From the NCBI GenBank assembly GCA_965369995.1, contig CBDURO010000028.1, positions 1 through 20,709 on the forward strand: 20,709 nucleotides of DNA, written 5' to 3'. Positions 1 through 8,769 of the stretch are shown here, piece after piece. A program made the translations under genes and the position numbers. The notes below the pieces were generated by a model. It did no database searches, was not told the origin of the DNA, and saw nothing but the letters and a program-made list of their open reading frames with translations. Source of the stretch: JAHJCW01 sp965369995 (GTDB lineage: Bacteria; Fidelibacterota; Marinisomatia; Marinisomatales; JAHJCW01). The number at the start of each line of letters is the position of its first letter. Position 1 is the stretch's first letter.

Positions 1-2
1 CA

Positions 3-266
3 CTTACTCAGACAGTAGTAAAAAATAACTTTAGCGACGGCGCCGCCACAACAATTGCAGTTTTTGGATTACTTGGTGTGGAATATGCAATTAATTCCTT
101 TTTAAGCTTAGCAGCAGAATACCATTTAGGATTTTCAAGCTCATCTCAGCCTGATATGAAGGTCAGCGGTTCATCGGATAATGATGTAACCATTAAAGGT
201 GGAAAATCATCGTTTTTTGGTATAACATCTGTAGGATTATTGACGTTAGCCATCTATTTGAATTAG
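3..266 (+). CDS. 3' end of a gene, possible outer-membrane beta-barrel protein (partial)
   Basis: The reading frame is open from the left edge and ends in TAG at 264-266, giving at least 87 residues. The real start lies outside the window; the GTG at 78 is internal to the open frame. The tail contains a Ser/Asp-rich stretch (SSSSQPD, GSSDND) followed by an aromatic and hydrophobic final strand ending in IYLN. Alternating small and hydrophobic residues after a polar loop resemble the last strand of an outer-membrane beta-barrel, but no family was recognised and the product name is inference. A terminator begins 18 nt downstream, so this is the last gene of its transcript. It converges on the minus-strand operon to the right. 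Confidence 0.5.
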   Translation, partial: LTQTVVKNNFSDGAATTIAVFGLLGVEYAINSFLSLAAEYHLGFSSSSQPDMKVSGSSDNDVTIKGGKSSFFGITSVGLLTLAIYLN

Positions 267-283
267 TTAAGAATAAATAAATT

Positions 284-324
284 AAAAAGCCCTGTATTTA
301 ACGATTAAGTACCGGGCTTTTTTT
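284..324. terminator. Rho-independent terminator between convergent genes
   Basis: The arm AAAAAGCCC at 284-292 pairs with GGGCTTTTT at 314-322, and the stem continues past one mismatch (GTA with TAC). T residues run to 324. The A-run on the left arm means it can also act on the minus strand, where it lies just after the stop of the YgbA-family gene. Confidence 0.85.
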
Positions 325-330
325 ATGATG

Positions 331-690
331 TTAAATATTATTTTTAAAAGATTTGTACAATTTAATATCTATATACTTAAATCTACGCTTATCAATTAAA
401 TGCCGTATTCCGAGTATTGGGTGATGAAAAATCATTTTAGGTCCGGCAAAACACATCACAGTTTTTATTTTATCTCGCATATCCATACGATAACAGTGTA
501 CTAGACATTCTGAGCAAACCGGTTTATCATCCTGAAATATGCACCGATTTATTCGTTCATTTGCAAATTCAGTTAATTCATTACAATCACTACATATTGA
601 ACCAATTTTATCATGATAGTGATCACAATACATTTTAACCATAACTGCTAAAGTACGTTTTTCTCTTTCAATTCGATTAAATAATTTCAC
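331..690 (-). CDS. ygbA: YgbA-family Cys-rich protein (nitrous oxide-stimulated promoter family)
   Basis: This 119-residue protein matches the small YgbA family. It opens with the RIEREKRT segment, followed by YCDHYH (20-26), a CxxC pair at C33/C36, C50, then C59/C62 and the HCY triplet at 65-67, and ends with the AGPKM..HHP block near 82-91. The clustered Cys and His residues suggest metal or Fe-S binding. Escherichia coli ygbA is known for induction by nitrosative stress; its biochemical role is poorly defined. The start is GTG at 688-690 and overlaps the upstream stop in GTGA, so translation is probably coupled. It is the last gene of a five-gene operon and precedes a terminator. Whether nitrosative stress regulates it here cannot be seen. 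Confidence 0.85.
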   Translation of the reverse strand: MKLFNRIEREKRTLAVMVKMYCDHYHDKIGSICSDCNELTEFANERINRCIFQDDKPVCSECLVHCYRMDMRDKIKTVMCFAGPKMIFHHPILGIRHLIDKRRFKYIDIKLYKSFKNNI

Positions 691-2414
691 GGTAATACTT
701 TCAGTATTTTCTTTGCCTCATCAAGGACATCATCAACTTTTAATATCTCTAATGTCAATTGTTCAATTTTAGTTTCTATATCCTTGATTAACACTTCTTT
801 TTTATCATTTATTATTCGAGTTATGGTGTTGTTTACTTTATTCGCTTCATGTCTAACAATATTCCGCACAGCTTTATCTACAATATTATCAAGATCAGAA
901 CTAATTGTTGTTATATAACTTCCGGGCGTTCCTGAAATATCTATATCAATATAAAAATCTGAAATTTTTGTAAGCACTGAATCAATTGCACTAATAATAA
1001 TACTATTATTTTCTCCCAAATAACTGCTATTAATTGATGTTCCTATATATTGAAATCTTATTTTACTTTTTATATTACCGTTATGAATATTTATATTAAA
1101 GATTTTGTCCACTGAACCATTATGAATATTTAGCTTCCAATCTTTAATTATTTGATATTCGGTTTTGTTAATTTTTTGTTTTTTAACAAATACCGTAAGG
1201 TTATCATTAATTTCACTTTCGTTAACATGGTCAACTAAACCACTAATATTTACCGATTCAGCAAAATCAAGATTATACCCATCTAATTTTATTGAAGTTG
1301 GTAAACCGAATATATTTTGCTGTGTAGTGAAATTTTTAATTTCACCTGATAGATTACCTGTCGCCTGTTTAAAAGATAATTTTGCCAATTCAATCAAAAA
1401 TGAAGGTTTGGGGTCATGCTCAGGAAATTGGACATCAATTCCATCAAATAAAATCGGTTCGCTGCCATAATAATTATATTTTAATTTTTTAGAAATATAA
1501 TTAAATAATGGTTCTAGCTTGTTGTACCATAACAATCCTTCATCAATTTGAAGTAAGATATCATTTTTGAAAATATATTTACTAAAATTCTTAAATCCAC
1601 GTATATCAGGTGTATATTTCTTGCGCAATTTTGCGATGTCTTTCTCAACAAATTCAAGTGCCCGGTTTTTCTTAGTTTTGAGAGAGTCAATATCAATAGA
1701 CATAGCTTTTTGATTTATCTTGAGCTCTTTTATGTCTCTATAAATTTCCTCTTTTAACCGCTTAATTCCTCTTGCATGAGTAATAAGTCCGGTTATTTTA
1801 TTAGTTTTTATATCAGCAAATATTACGTTAGCACGATTACGATATTCACGCATATCATCTATATTTGGCATCATTCTAATAGCTGCTTTCCATTCATCAT
1901 CAACACGTATAATGTCTTTTGATACAACATTTAATCCGTTAATTGTTTGGAGTTCTTCTTGCTCGATAAATTTTGTTAATTTTGATAGATCCAATAGCGG
2001 CATAACAAAATCATCCATTGCACGCTTAACTGTTAGTGGTTCAGCGCCCTTAATTTCACCTGATTTCTCTCTTTCTGTATTGAACTTCAGCCCGTCAATA
2101 ACCATATCTTTGATGATGACCTTGCGTTCAAATAAATATTTTCCATCTAAATGAAAACGGATGTTATTCACTTCTATCAGGTTTTGCATTGGTGAATTTG
2201 GATTTGCAACTTTCAGGTTGGTAAGTGTTACACCTAACGGAATAATTGTTAAATCGGCCTTACCGACCTCAACTTTAGCGCCAACGATATATTCACCGGT
2301 TTTTTCGATATTGTTGGCTATTATTTGGTCGGCAAGTAAATACCAAATGCCAAATACAAATAAAACTATCAGGATGAAAACCGCAATTCCCCACCACCTT
2401 ATCCATTTCCTCAT
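687..2414 (-). CDS. TIGR03545 family protein, AsmA-like, membrane anchored
   Basis: The protein has 575 residues. An N-terminal transmembrane helix at about 9-27 follows a basic, Trp-rich start (RKWIRWW), which implies an anchored protein with a large extracytoplasmic body. Residues 40-110 read like the N-terminal beta-sheet of AsmA/DUF748-type proteins (IIPLGVTLTNLKVANP, then EVNNIRF and VIIKDMVIDGLKF). Charged, likely coiled-coil stretches occur at about 205-260 and in the last 60 residues. Length, N-terminus and pairing with the preceding gene match the TIGR03545/TIGR03546 pair. The AsmA resemblance suggests lipid or envelope transport, which is inference. It overlaps the upstream gene by ATGA at 2411-2414 and the downstream gene by 4 nt. 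Confidence 0.8.
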   Translation of the reverse strand: MRKWIRWWGIAVFILIVLFVFGIWYLLADQIIANNIEKTGEYIVGAKVEVGKADLTIIPLGVTLTNLKVANPNSPMQNLIEVNNIRFHLDGKYLFERKVIIKDMVIDGLKFNTEREKSGEIKGAEPLTVKRAMDDFVMPLLDLSKLTKFIEQEELQTINGLNVVSKDIIRVDDEWKAAIRMMPNIDDMREYRNRANVIFADIKTNKITGLITHARGIKRLKEEIYRDIKELKINQKAMSIDIDSLKTKKNRALEFVEKDIAKLRKKYTPDIRGFKNFSKYIFKNDILLQIDEGLLWYNKLEPLFNYISKKLKYNYYGSEPILFDGIDVQFPEHDPKPSFLIELAKLSFKQATGNLSGEIKNFTTQQNIFGLPTSIKLDGYNLDFAESVNISGLVDHVNESEINDNLTVFVKKQKINKTEYQIIKDWKLNIHNGSVDKIFNINIHNGNIKSKIRFQYIGTSINSSYLGENNSIIISAIDSVLTKISDFYIDIDISGTPGSYITTISSDLDNIVDKAVRNIVRHEANKVNNTITRIINDKKEVLIKDIETKIEQLTLEILKVDDVLDEAKKILKVLP

Positions 2415-2932
2415 AGCACGTCCTTAAATCCGCTAATTTTTTTGTAGTAATGGTAGAATTCAGAAGACATCAGTGCTTTTGCGATTTTTGTTTTGCGTAC
2501 ATAACCTAAAACATGTTTACGATATTTTCTAATAAGGAAATTCAGCAGGAAAAGCATCGGCAAAAAGCCGACAATTGAAACTAAAATACTACCGGCAACA
2601 ATCGTATTATTAATACGATCAAATTTCCAAAATGTAATATTATAAAGATATATACCTAAATTTCTAAAAACCTCTGCCGTTAATAAGGATAAACCAATTT
2701 GATGAAACACACCGTTTAATAAAAAGGAAAGACTTTTGAAAACAAGAGTTCCAAGGATGAAAGCTGATAAATTCACGCGAAAAAACAGAACGATGAACAA
2801 AATTATGAGGTTGTGTACACTCCACATTTGCGTAAAACCAACTACCATTCCAAAACATATCGCCAGACTAATATTTATTGGAGCAGTTTCAGAATTAAGA
2901 ATTCTAATTAGTTTTGCTATTAGTCGGATCAT
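2411..2932 (-). CDS. TIGR03546 family (DUF2062-like) inner-membrane protein
   Basis: The protein has 173 residues. A short amphipathic N-terminus is followed by the APINISLAICFGMVVGF segment typical of DUF2062-like proteins, then hydrophobic helices at about 40-75 and 112-134. The tail is basic and cytoplasmic-looking (RKYRKH, RKTKIAK). Family members sit beside TIGR03545 genes in other bacteria, and the 4-nt ATGA overlap with the next gene shows the same coupling here. The start lies 2 nt after the stop of the phospholipase-D-like gene. No enzymatic motif is visible. The function is unknown; a membrane partner for the AsmA-like protein is the natural inference. Confidence 0.8.
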   Translation of the reverse strand: MIRLIAKLIRILNSETAPINISLAICFGMVVGFTQMWSVHNLIILFIVLFFRVNLSAFILGTLVFKSLSFLLNGVFHQIGLSLLTAEVFRNLGIYLYNITFWKFDRINNTIVAGSILVSIVGFLPMLFLLNFLIRKYRKHVLGYVRKTKIAKALMSSEFYHYYKKISGFKDVL

Positions 2933-2934
2933 TA

Positions 2935-4380
2935 TTAATATACAGCTATACCGGTTGCTTCTTTAAATCGATAATTTAACATTTTCCAAAAAGATTCATC
3001 TTTAAGATAATCGTATTCAATAGTATAAATATTTCCATTAATATTGTTCCAAATCTTTTCATAATAATCATCAATTTCTCTGATCAATTGCGTGCTGGAA
3101 TTCGCCTCCACTATTAGTTCAGCTTCTAAATTAAACCCACCTAAATTTTTTTTAGTTAAATTTGAGTTTCCAAGTATTACTTTAGATGTTCCGTTTATAT
3201 ATTTGATATAGTTAAATTTAGCATGAAATTGCTCTCCATGTGTTTTATACCACCGTAATTTAATTTTACCATCAGATTTTTTCAGTAACTCGTGTGCAAC
3301 CGGTTGATTGGGAGTACCATATTTTTCATAACCGAAACCATGTTTGTTAGGGTCAAGTATTATGCGTACATATGCGCCATTTTTAGATGCTTTCAATATG
3401 GATTTGATAACATCTCTTTTGGATAAGTAAAATGTTGCCAACATCAACGAATCACCATCTGCTAAACTGCTGAATGAGTTTACTAATTCTCTATTAATTT
3501 CCTTTTCTGTTAAAAATGTAATCTTATATGGTAAATTATTGTTTATTCTGTCAGATGTTTCAATTATTGGTAAATCTATTTGCAGTTTACCTCCTGAAAA
3601 TTTTGCAATAGCATTTTCCGAATAAATAATGTCCTTCCAAATATCTCCTTTCACCATTAAACCAACATTGGAAAAATCAGAGCTTGCACTATGGGAATTG
3701 TGAGATGTAATTAATGAAACCATTTCATCACCGCTATCAACCACAATAACTTTTCGATGATTAGCTTTTAAATTACCAAATGCCAAATAGCTTCTTAGAG
3801 TAACTTTTTTTCCTCCAATTAATAACGGATTTTTAAATCTTCCTCCCTCATCGTTATTGCCAAACCATTGGATAAAGGTTCGCCAAACCGGACTATATAA
3901 GTAAGTATTATCACGCATCTTTCGTAAATCAGCAATTATTACATTCGTACCGGATTTTTGCAATAATTGTAACTCAGGTGATTTGTATCCACCATATAAA
4001 GTATTCAACGGATCTGTCATAAAATCTATTTTTATATCTGGATAGGCAATTTTCTTGGATATCAAAGTTTGTGTTAATTCAGAAGATAAATTTCGGTAAG
4101 CAAAATTTGCAGGTCCCTTGAACGAATTGAATAGAAACATATCAATAAAAATATATTTATCCGCAACACTAATTAGCGAGTCGATGGTATTATAAATTTC
4201 CTGATCATATATGATATTACCATCAGCATCTTCATAAGTTAAATCCGCAAGGAATTCGATATCTCCTTCCGCTACTTGATGAACTTCACTCCGGTAATTT
4301 AATCCATCAGGTAAAGGTTTATGACTTTGATAAATACCAACAGTTGCCAACCAACCAAATAAAATGAGTATGTATTGCAT
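2935..4380 (-). CDS. Phospholipase D-like protein with two HKD half-sites
   Basis: The protein has 481 residues. The first ~17 residues are hydrophobic and could be a signal peptide or anchor. Two PLD half-domains are visible. The first has the motif H208-R-K210-x4-D215 in an NHRKVIVVD context. The second has H386-A-K388 and the downstream GNSN (404-407) and E419, but the Asp expected at 393 is Lys. The arrangement resembles cardiolipin-synthase/phosphatidyltransferase-type PLD enzymes, which use both His residues on a phosphodiester. The substrate is unknown; a membrane lipid is likely given its AsmA-like operon partners. It follows the HD-domain gene by 15 nt, and no clear ribosome binding site precedes the ATG. 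Confidence 0.82.
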   Translation of the reverse strand: MQYILILFGWLATVGIYQSHKPLPDGLNYRSEVHQVAEGDIEFLADLTYEDADGNIIYDQEIYNTIDSLISVADKYIFIDMFLFNSFKGPANFAYRNLSSELTQTLISKKIAYPDIKIDFMTDPLNTLYGGYKSPELQLLQKSGTNVIIADLRKMRDNTYLYSPVWRTFIQWFGNNDEGGRFKNPLLIGGKKVTLRSYLAFGNLKANHRKVIVVDSGDEMVSLITSHNSHSASSDFSNVGLMVKGDIWKDIIYSENAIAKFSGGKLQIDLPIIETSDRINNNLPYKITFLTEKEINRELVNSFSSLADGDSLMLATFYLSKRDVIKSILKASKNGAYVRIILDPNKHGFGYEKYGTPNQPVAHELLKKSDGKIKLRWYKTHGEQFHAKFNYIKYINGTSKVILGNSNLTKKNLGGFNLEAELIVEANSSTQLIREIDDYYEKIWNNINGNIYTIEYDYLKDESFWKMLNYRFKEATGIAVY

Positions 4381-4395
4381 TATAATTGGAATGAA

Positions 4396-4977
4396 TCAAT
4401 CTGTTTGAATATCACCTGCTAACCCTAATTCAGCTGCTTTTTCTTTAAGCGCATCTATGACAAACTGAATATGTTCGGCTCTATCAACACCAAGTTCCTC
4501 GATTCCATTGCTAATATCTTCCCTACTCACTTTTGCAGCAAAACCCTTATCTTTCAATTTTTTTGTAACAGATTTAACTTTTACATCATTAATTGATTTT
4601 GATGGTCGCACATATGTTACAGCAAAAATAAAACCGGCTAATTCATCACATGCAAAAAGTGTTTTTGCTAATAATGTAGTTCTATCAACACCTGTATAAT
4701 CTGCATGACCCATGATCGCATCTAATATTTCCTCTTCATATCCATGTTCTTTAAGTATTCTATTCCCAACAAATGGATGCTCTTCAGCTGTCGGATACGT
4801 CTCATAATCAAAATCGTGTAAAAGTCCTGTGACACCCCACATATCTTGATCTTCCCCAAACTTTTGTGCATATTTGCGCATCACTTGCTCAACAGCATAG
4901 GCATGTCTTAGCAAAGAATCAGATTTTGTGTACTCTTTTAAGAGATTCAACGCTTCTTGTCGATCATATTTACTCAT
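4396..4977 (-). CDS. HD-domain phosphohydrolase
   Basis: The 193-residue protein carries the metal-binding pattern of the HD superfamily: H25, the H54-D55 doublet in GLLHDFD, H91 and D111 in the ACDEL segment. Compact proteins of this kind with the Y.TAEEHP element (61-68) are usually annotated only as HDIG/HD hydrolases, probably acting on a phosphorylated nucleotide or other phosphoester. The specific substrate cannot be named. The AGGA at 8-12 nt before the ATG is a modest ribosome binding site. It is the first gene of the operon continuing through the PLD, TIGR03546, TIGR03545 and ygbA genes. Only 64 nt separate it from pepA and a hairpin fills most of that gap, so its promoter must lie in or near the hairpin, or transcription reads through. 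Confidence 0.8.
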   Translation of the reverse strand: MSKYDRQEALNLLKEYTKSDSLLRHAYAVEQVMRKYAQKFGEDQDMWGVTGLLHDFDYETYPTAEEHPFVGNRILKEHGYEEEILDAIMGHADYTGVDRTTLLAKTLFACDELAGFIFAVTYVRPSKSINDVKVKSVTKKLKDKGFAAKVSREDISNGIEELGVDRAEHIQFVIDALKEKAAELGLAGDIQTD

Positions 4978-4994
4978 TTTTGTATCCTAAATAC

Positions 4995-5024
4995 AAATGG
5001 CTCTAGCAAAAACCAGAGCCATTT
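4995..5024 (-). terminator. Hairpin terminator after pepA
   Basis: A perfect 10-bp inverted repeat (AAATGGCTCT at 4995-5004 with AGAGCCATTT at 5015-5024) encloses a 10-nt loop. On the minus strand it is followed by a short T-rich run (TTTGTATTT). It lies between the pepA stop and the start of the HD gene. The weak U-tract may allow partial read-through into the operon. Confidence 0.7.
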
Positions 5025-5041
5025 ATTATTTTATATTTGTT

Positions 5042-6508
5042 TTATCCTTGAATCATGTCCAATACTAATCGAATTATTGCTCCGGATGCACCTTTTTTAT
5101 ATGTTAACGAACTTTCTTTATTATTATATGCTGTTCCGGCAATATCAAAATGTACCCATGGAATTCCTTCACCAACGAATTCTTTTAGGAATGCGCCGGC
5201 GGCGATAGTTCCCGCCTGTCGAGTAGCGCCAACATTTTTAATATCCGCAATTTCCGATTTAATTTGCTCACAATATTCATCCCAAAGTGGAAATTCCCAA
5301 ACTTTTTCACCGGTATTTGTTGAACTGTTCTTCACTTTTTCAATTAACTTTTCATCTGTCCCCATTATACCTGTTGCTACATGACCCAATGCAATTACTA
5401 CTGCACCAGTTAATGTTGCAAAATCCAACATATATTGTGGCTTAAAATGCTTACTTACATACGCTAATGCATCTGCTAATATCAAGCGACCTTCGGCATC
5501 GGTATTCAATACTTCTATGGTTTTACCATTGTAAGCTGTGAGAATATCTCCGGGTTTATAAGCTTTATTACCTGATAAATTTTCTGTAGCCGGAACTGCA
5601 GCAACAATATTAACCTTTGGCTTTAACTGAACAACGGCCTTCATAACCCCTAGTACAAGACCACCACCACACATATCAAATTTCATTTCATCCATACTTG
5701 CAGATGGTTTAATTGATATTCCGCCGCTATCAAAGGTCAGACCTTTTCCAACAAGTGCAATCGGTTTTTCATTGGTTTTACCGCCTTTATATTCCAATAA
5801 GATGAACTTTGGGGGTTCGCCCGTTCCCAAGGCAACTCCAGCAAATGCTCCCATTCCCATTTCCGTAAATTTCTTCCGATCAAACACCGTGAGTTTCATA
5901 TCTCCCTCAGAAGCAATTTCTTTTGCTAATTTAGCTAACTTTGTAGGAGTTGTAACATTACCCGGATCATTTTCTACATCTCGGGCAAAGCAAACAGCTG
6001 ATGCAATAATTGATCCTTTTACCAATGCTTTAGGATCAGCATTTAAAACTGATGCACTATCGACTTCGAAAAGTTCCTTATCTTGAGTTTTGTAAGTAAT
6101 AAATTGGTAGCTTCCTAAAACAATTCCTTCTGCTAAAGCTTGACTGAAAGGAGCTGTCTTTTTACCACCAAATAATTCCATTACAACTGTTTTAAATTTT
6201 TTAGATATGGCAGTTTTTAATACGGTTCCACCTGCCAATCTAATCACTTCTTCATCAAATTTCTTTTTATCTCCTAGCCCAACTACTAAAATCCTTTTCT
6301 TTTGTCCATAAAATATTGATGTATCGCCGCTTTTCCCTTTTATATCACCATTTTTAATGGCTGCTGACATTTGTCCATTAACGTATTCATCAGCTTCTTT
6401 TCCGATTGTAGAAAGTTTTAAATCTTCAAAAACACCAACGGCAAATAAATCTGTTTGAGTTTTAGAAAATGTAGCTGTTAAATTTTTTACTGATTTTAAA
6501 TATCCCAT
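5042..6508 (-). CDS. pepA: Leucyl aminopeptidase, M17 family
   Basis: The protein has 488 residues, the usual length. It is a cytosolic two-metal aminopeptidase that releases N-terminal residues during peptide turnover. The C-terminal catalytic domain carries all expected residues: K255 and D260 in VGKGLTFDSGG, K267, D278, and D337, E339 and R341 in the family signature NTDAEGRL. The less conserved N-terminal domain (1-160) is shorter in sequence signal, as in other M17 enzymes. An AGAGGA ribosome binding site precedes the ATG. A hairpin follows the stop and an acs terminator lies upstream, so it appears to be monocistronic. There is no sign of secretion or truncation. Confidence 0.97.
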   Translation of the reverse strand: MGYLKSVKNLTATFSKTQTDLFAVGVFEDLKLSTIGKEADEYVNGQMSAAIKNGDIKGKSGDTSIFYGQKKRILVVGLGDKKKFDEEVIRLAGGTVLKTAISKKFKTVVMELFGGKKTAPFSQALAEGIVLGSYQFITYKTQDKELFEVDSASVLNADPKALVKGSIIASAVCFARDVENDPGNVTTPTKLAKLAKEIASEGDMKLTVFDRKKFTEMGMGAFAGVALGTGEPPKFILLEYKGGKTNEKPIALVGKGLTFDSGGISIKPSASMDEMKFDMCGGGLVLGVMKAVVQLKPKVNIVAAVPATENLSGNKAYKPGDILTAYNGKTIEVLNTDAEGRLILADALAYVSKHFKPQYMLDFATLTGAVVIALGHVATGIMGTDEKLIEKVKNSSTNTGEKVWEFPLWDEYCEQIKSEIADIKNVGATRQAGTIAAGAFLKEFVGEGIPWVHFDIAGTAYNNKESSLTYKKGASGAIIRLVLDMIQG

Positions 6509-6550
6509 TAATTCCTCTATTAACTATTAATTATTGATTATAAACAATAA

Positions 6551-6578
6551 AATATACTAATAATATTTTTATTCTCAA
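6551..6578 (-). promoter_or_regulatory. Candidate sigma-70-type promoter of pepA
   Basis: On the minus strand, TTGAGA (6573-6578) and TATATT (6551-6556) are separated by 16 nt; each matches the consensus at five of six positions. It lies just after the acs terminator and about 40 nt ahead of pepA. A second, lone TATAAT at 6537-6542 is an alternative -10. The AT-rich background makes chance matches likely. Confidence 0.4.
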
Positions 6579-6583
6579 TTTAA

Positions 6584-6614
6584 ATAGAAAAGGCTCAGTA
6601 TGAGCCTTTTCTAT
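6584..6614 (-). terminator. Rho-independent terminator of acs
   Basis: A perfect 14-bp stem (6584-6597 with 6601-6614, core AAAAGGCTCA/TGAGCCTTTT) has a 3-nt loop. It lies 20 nt downstream of the acs stop on the minus strand. The A-run and T-run on the two arms supply the U-rich exit. Confidence 0.85.
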
Positions 6615-6634
6615 TTTTTTCTATTCTTTTCTAT

Positions 6635-8572
6635 TTATTTACGATTTTGAACTAAAGCATCAACAACACTTGGATCGGCTAAAGTGGAAATATCACCAAG
6701 CGAATCAATTTCATTTTCAGCAATTTTACGTAAAATTCTACGCATGATTTTGCCTGAACGAGTTTTTGGAAGTGCCGGAGTAAATTGGATCTTATCAGGT
6801 TTAGAATGAGGTCCAATATCATTAGTTACCGATTTAAGAATAGCTTTTTGAATATCCTCACTTGGCTCAACATCTGCCATTAAAGTTACATAGGCATAAA
6901 TACCTTGACCTTTAATATCATGCGGGAATCCAACTACAGCTGCTTCAGCGACTCCTTCGGCTTTGCCGATTGCACCTTCTACCTCAGCTGTACCGATACG
7001 ATGACCTGAGACGTTCAAAACATCATCAACACGTCCGGTGATCCAATAATATCCATCTTCATCACGACGAGCGCCATCACCAGTAAAATAGTAACCAGGA
7101 TACATTGCAAAATAAGTTTGCTTGAATCGTTCATGATCGCCGTACAATGTGCGCATCATTCCGGGCCATGCTGCTTTTATCGCCAATAAACCTGATACGC
7201 CATTACCTTCTATTTCTTTACCATCTTCAGTTAATAACACAGGTTCTACACCAAAAAATGGAAATGTTGCAGAGCCGGGTTTTATTGGCGTTGCGCCCGG
7301 TAAAGGAGTAATCATTATTCCACCGGTTTCTGTTTGCCACCATGTATCTACGATTGGGCATTTTCCTTTACCAACAATATTACGATACCAATTCCATTCC
7401 GGTTCTTTGATAGTTTCTCCAACTGTACCAAGTAAACGCAAGCTAGATAAATCATTTTTTAGTACCCAATCATCGCCTTCGCGCATGAGCGAGCGTAATG
7501 CTGTCGGAGCGGTGTAAAAGATATTAATATTATGTTTATCAACTATCTCCCAAAATCTTCCAAAATCAGGGAAATTTGGAACACCCTCAAACATAACTGT
7601 AATGGCACGATTGGCAAGTGGTCCATAAACAATGTATGAATGCCCGGTTATCCAACCGATATCGGCGGTGCACCAGTAAATATCTCCCTCGTGATAATCA
7701 AATATCAATTCATGTGTATAGGCAGCGTATACTAAATAACCACCTGTGGTGTGCAGAACACCTTTCGGTTTACCGGTTGAACCAGATGTATAAAGAATGA
7801 ATAACGGATCTTCCGCATCCATTTCTTGCGGTGGACAATCATTGGAAGCTATTGCCATTTCTTCATGCCACCAAAGATCACGACCTGATTCCATTGTTAC
7901 TTCTTCGCCGGTACGTTTTACAACAAATACGTGTTCGATTGAAGGAGTTTCGCTAACAGCTTTATCAGCTTTAGCTTTCATTGGAATATTTAATTTTTTC
8001 CCTCGTACACCTGTATCTTGTGTGATTAGCACTTTACAAGCTGAATCATTGATTCTATCACGAAGAGAATCTGATGAGAACGCTCCAAAAACAATTGAAT
8101 GGACGGCACCAATACGTGCACATGCTAACATTGCTACCGTGAGTTCAGGAATCATTTGCATGTAAAGACATACTCTATCGCCTTTTTCAATACCATTGGA
8201 TTTCAAAACATTTGCAAATTTTGACACTTCATCCTTTAGTTCATTGTATGTAAATCTTTTATCTTCTGCAGGATTATTACCTTCCCAAATCAAAGCTGTC
8301 TGATCACCATGACCGTCTTCAACATGACGATCTAAGCAATTATAGGCAACATTTAATTTTCCGCCTTCATAATATTTGATATTTCCCTCAACAAAATCAA
8401 ATGAGCGAACCTTTTCCCATTTCTTTATCCATGTAATCCGTTCAGCTATTCCCGCCCAAAATTCGTCCGGGTTATTAACCGATTCATCATACAATTTTTG
8501 ATACTGATCAAGGTCAGATATCCATGCATTTTTAGATGAATCGACACTTGGTTTATATACTTTTACAGTCAC
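6635..8572 (-). CDS. acs: Acetyl-CoA synthetase (AMP-forming)
   Basis: The protein has 645 residues, full length for Acs, which activates acetate through acetyl-AMP to acetyl-CoA. Visible motifs are the phosphate-binding loop YTSGSTGKPKG (261-271), the acetate-pocket tryptophan W412 in DTWWQTETGG, the hinge region YFTGDGARRDEDG (495-507), the GRVDDVLNVSGHR block (513-525) and the catalytic lysine K608 in KTRSGKIMRR. K608 is the residue acetylated in well-studied Acs enzymes. The start is GTG, chosen because GGAGG lies 5 nt upstream and the N-terminus matches the family. It has its own terminator and a leader of over 100 nt upstream. Likely role: acetate scavenging. Confidence 0.97.
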   Translation of the reverse strand: MTVKVYKPSVDSSKNAWISDLDQYQKLYDESVNNPDEFWAGIAERITWIKKWEKVRSFDFVEGNIKYYEGGKLNVAYNCLDRHVEDGHGDQTALIWEGNNPAEDKRFTYNELKDEVSKFANVLKSNGIEKGDRVCLYMQMIPELTVAMLACARIGAVHSIVFGAFSSDSLRDRINDSACKVLITQDTGVRGKKLNIPMKAKADKAVSETPSIEHVFVVKRTGEEVTMESGRDLWWHEEMAIASNDCPPQEMDAEDPLFILYTSGSTGKPKGVLHTTGGYLVYAAYTHELIFDYHEGDIYWCTADIGWITGHSYIVYGPLANRAITVMFEGVPNFPDFGRFWEIVDKHNINIFYTAPTALRSLMREGDDWVLKNDLSSLRLLGTVGETIKEPEWNWYRNIVGKGKCPIVDTWWQTETGGIMITPLPGATPIKPGSATFPFFGVEPVLLTEDGKEIEGNGVSGLLAIKAAWPGMMRTLYGDHERFKQTYFAMYPGYYFTGDGARRDEDGYYWITGRVDDVLNVSGHRIGTAEVEGAIGKAEGVAEAAVVGFPHDIKGQGIYAYVTLMADVEPSEDIQKAILKSVTNDIGPHSKPDKIQFTPALPKTRSGKIMRRILRKIAENEIDSLGDISTLADPSVVDALVQNRK

Positions 8573-8577
8573 TTATT

Positions 8578-8582
8578 CCTCC
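8578..8582 (-). promoter_or_regulatory. Ribosome binding site fixing the GTG start of acs
   Basis: On the minus strand, GGAGG lies 5 nt before GTG (8570-8572). No ATG in frame nearby gives a full-length Acs N-terminus, so this strong Shine-Dalgarno decides the start. Confidence 0.75.
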
Positions 8583-8716
8583 GAATATTTAGTAAAATTG
8601 TTAGTTGTTATTATTAAGATGAATTTTTTCATTTATAATTTATTTAATAAATTTACTGAGCTTAATATATCGACTACAAGGAAAACGGACTTTAACATCC
8701 TATTATTTTTTACTAT

Positions 8717-8749
8717 AAAAAAATGAGTGAATATTTCACTCCTTTTTTT
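8717..8749. terminator. Bidirectional Rho-independent terminator after the MFS gene
   Basis: The 7-bp stem GAGTGAA (8725-8731) / TTCACTC (8735-8741) has a 3-nt loop. Seven A residues lie on one side (8717-8723) and seven T on the other (8743-8749), so a U-tract follows in either direction. On the minus strand it ends the MFS transporter transcript. Confidence 0.8.
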
Positions 8750-8769
8750 AGAATTATATTAGATTCTTA

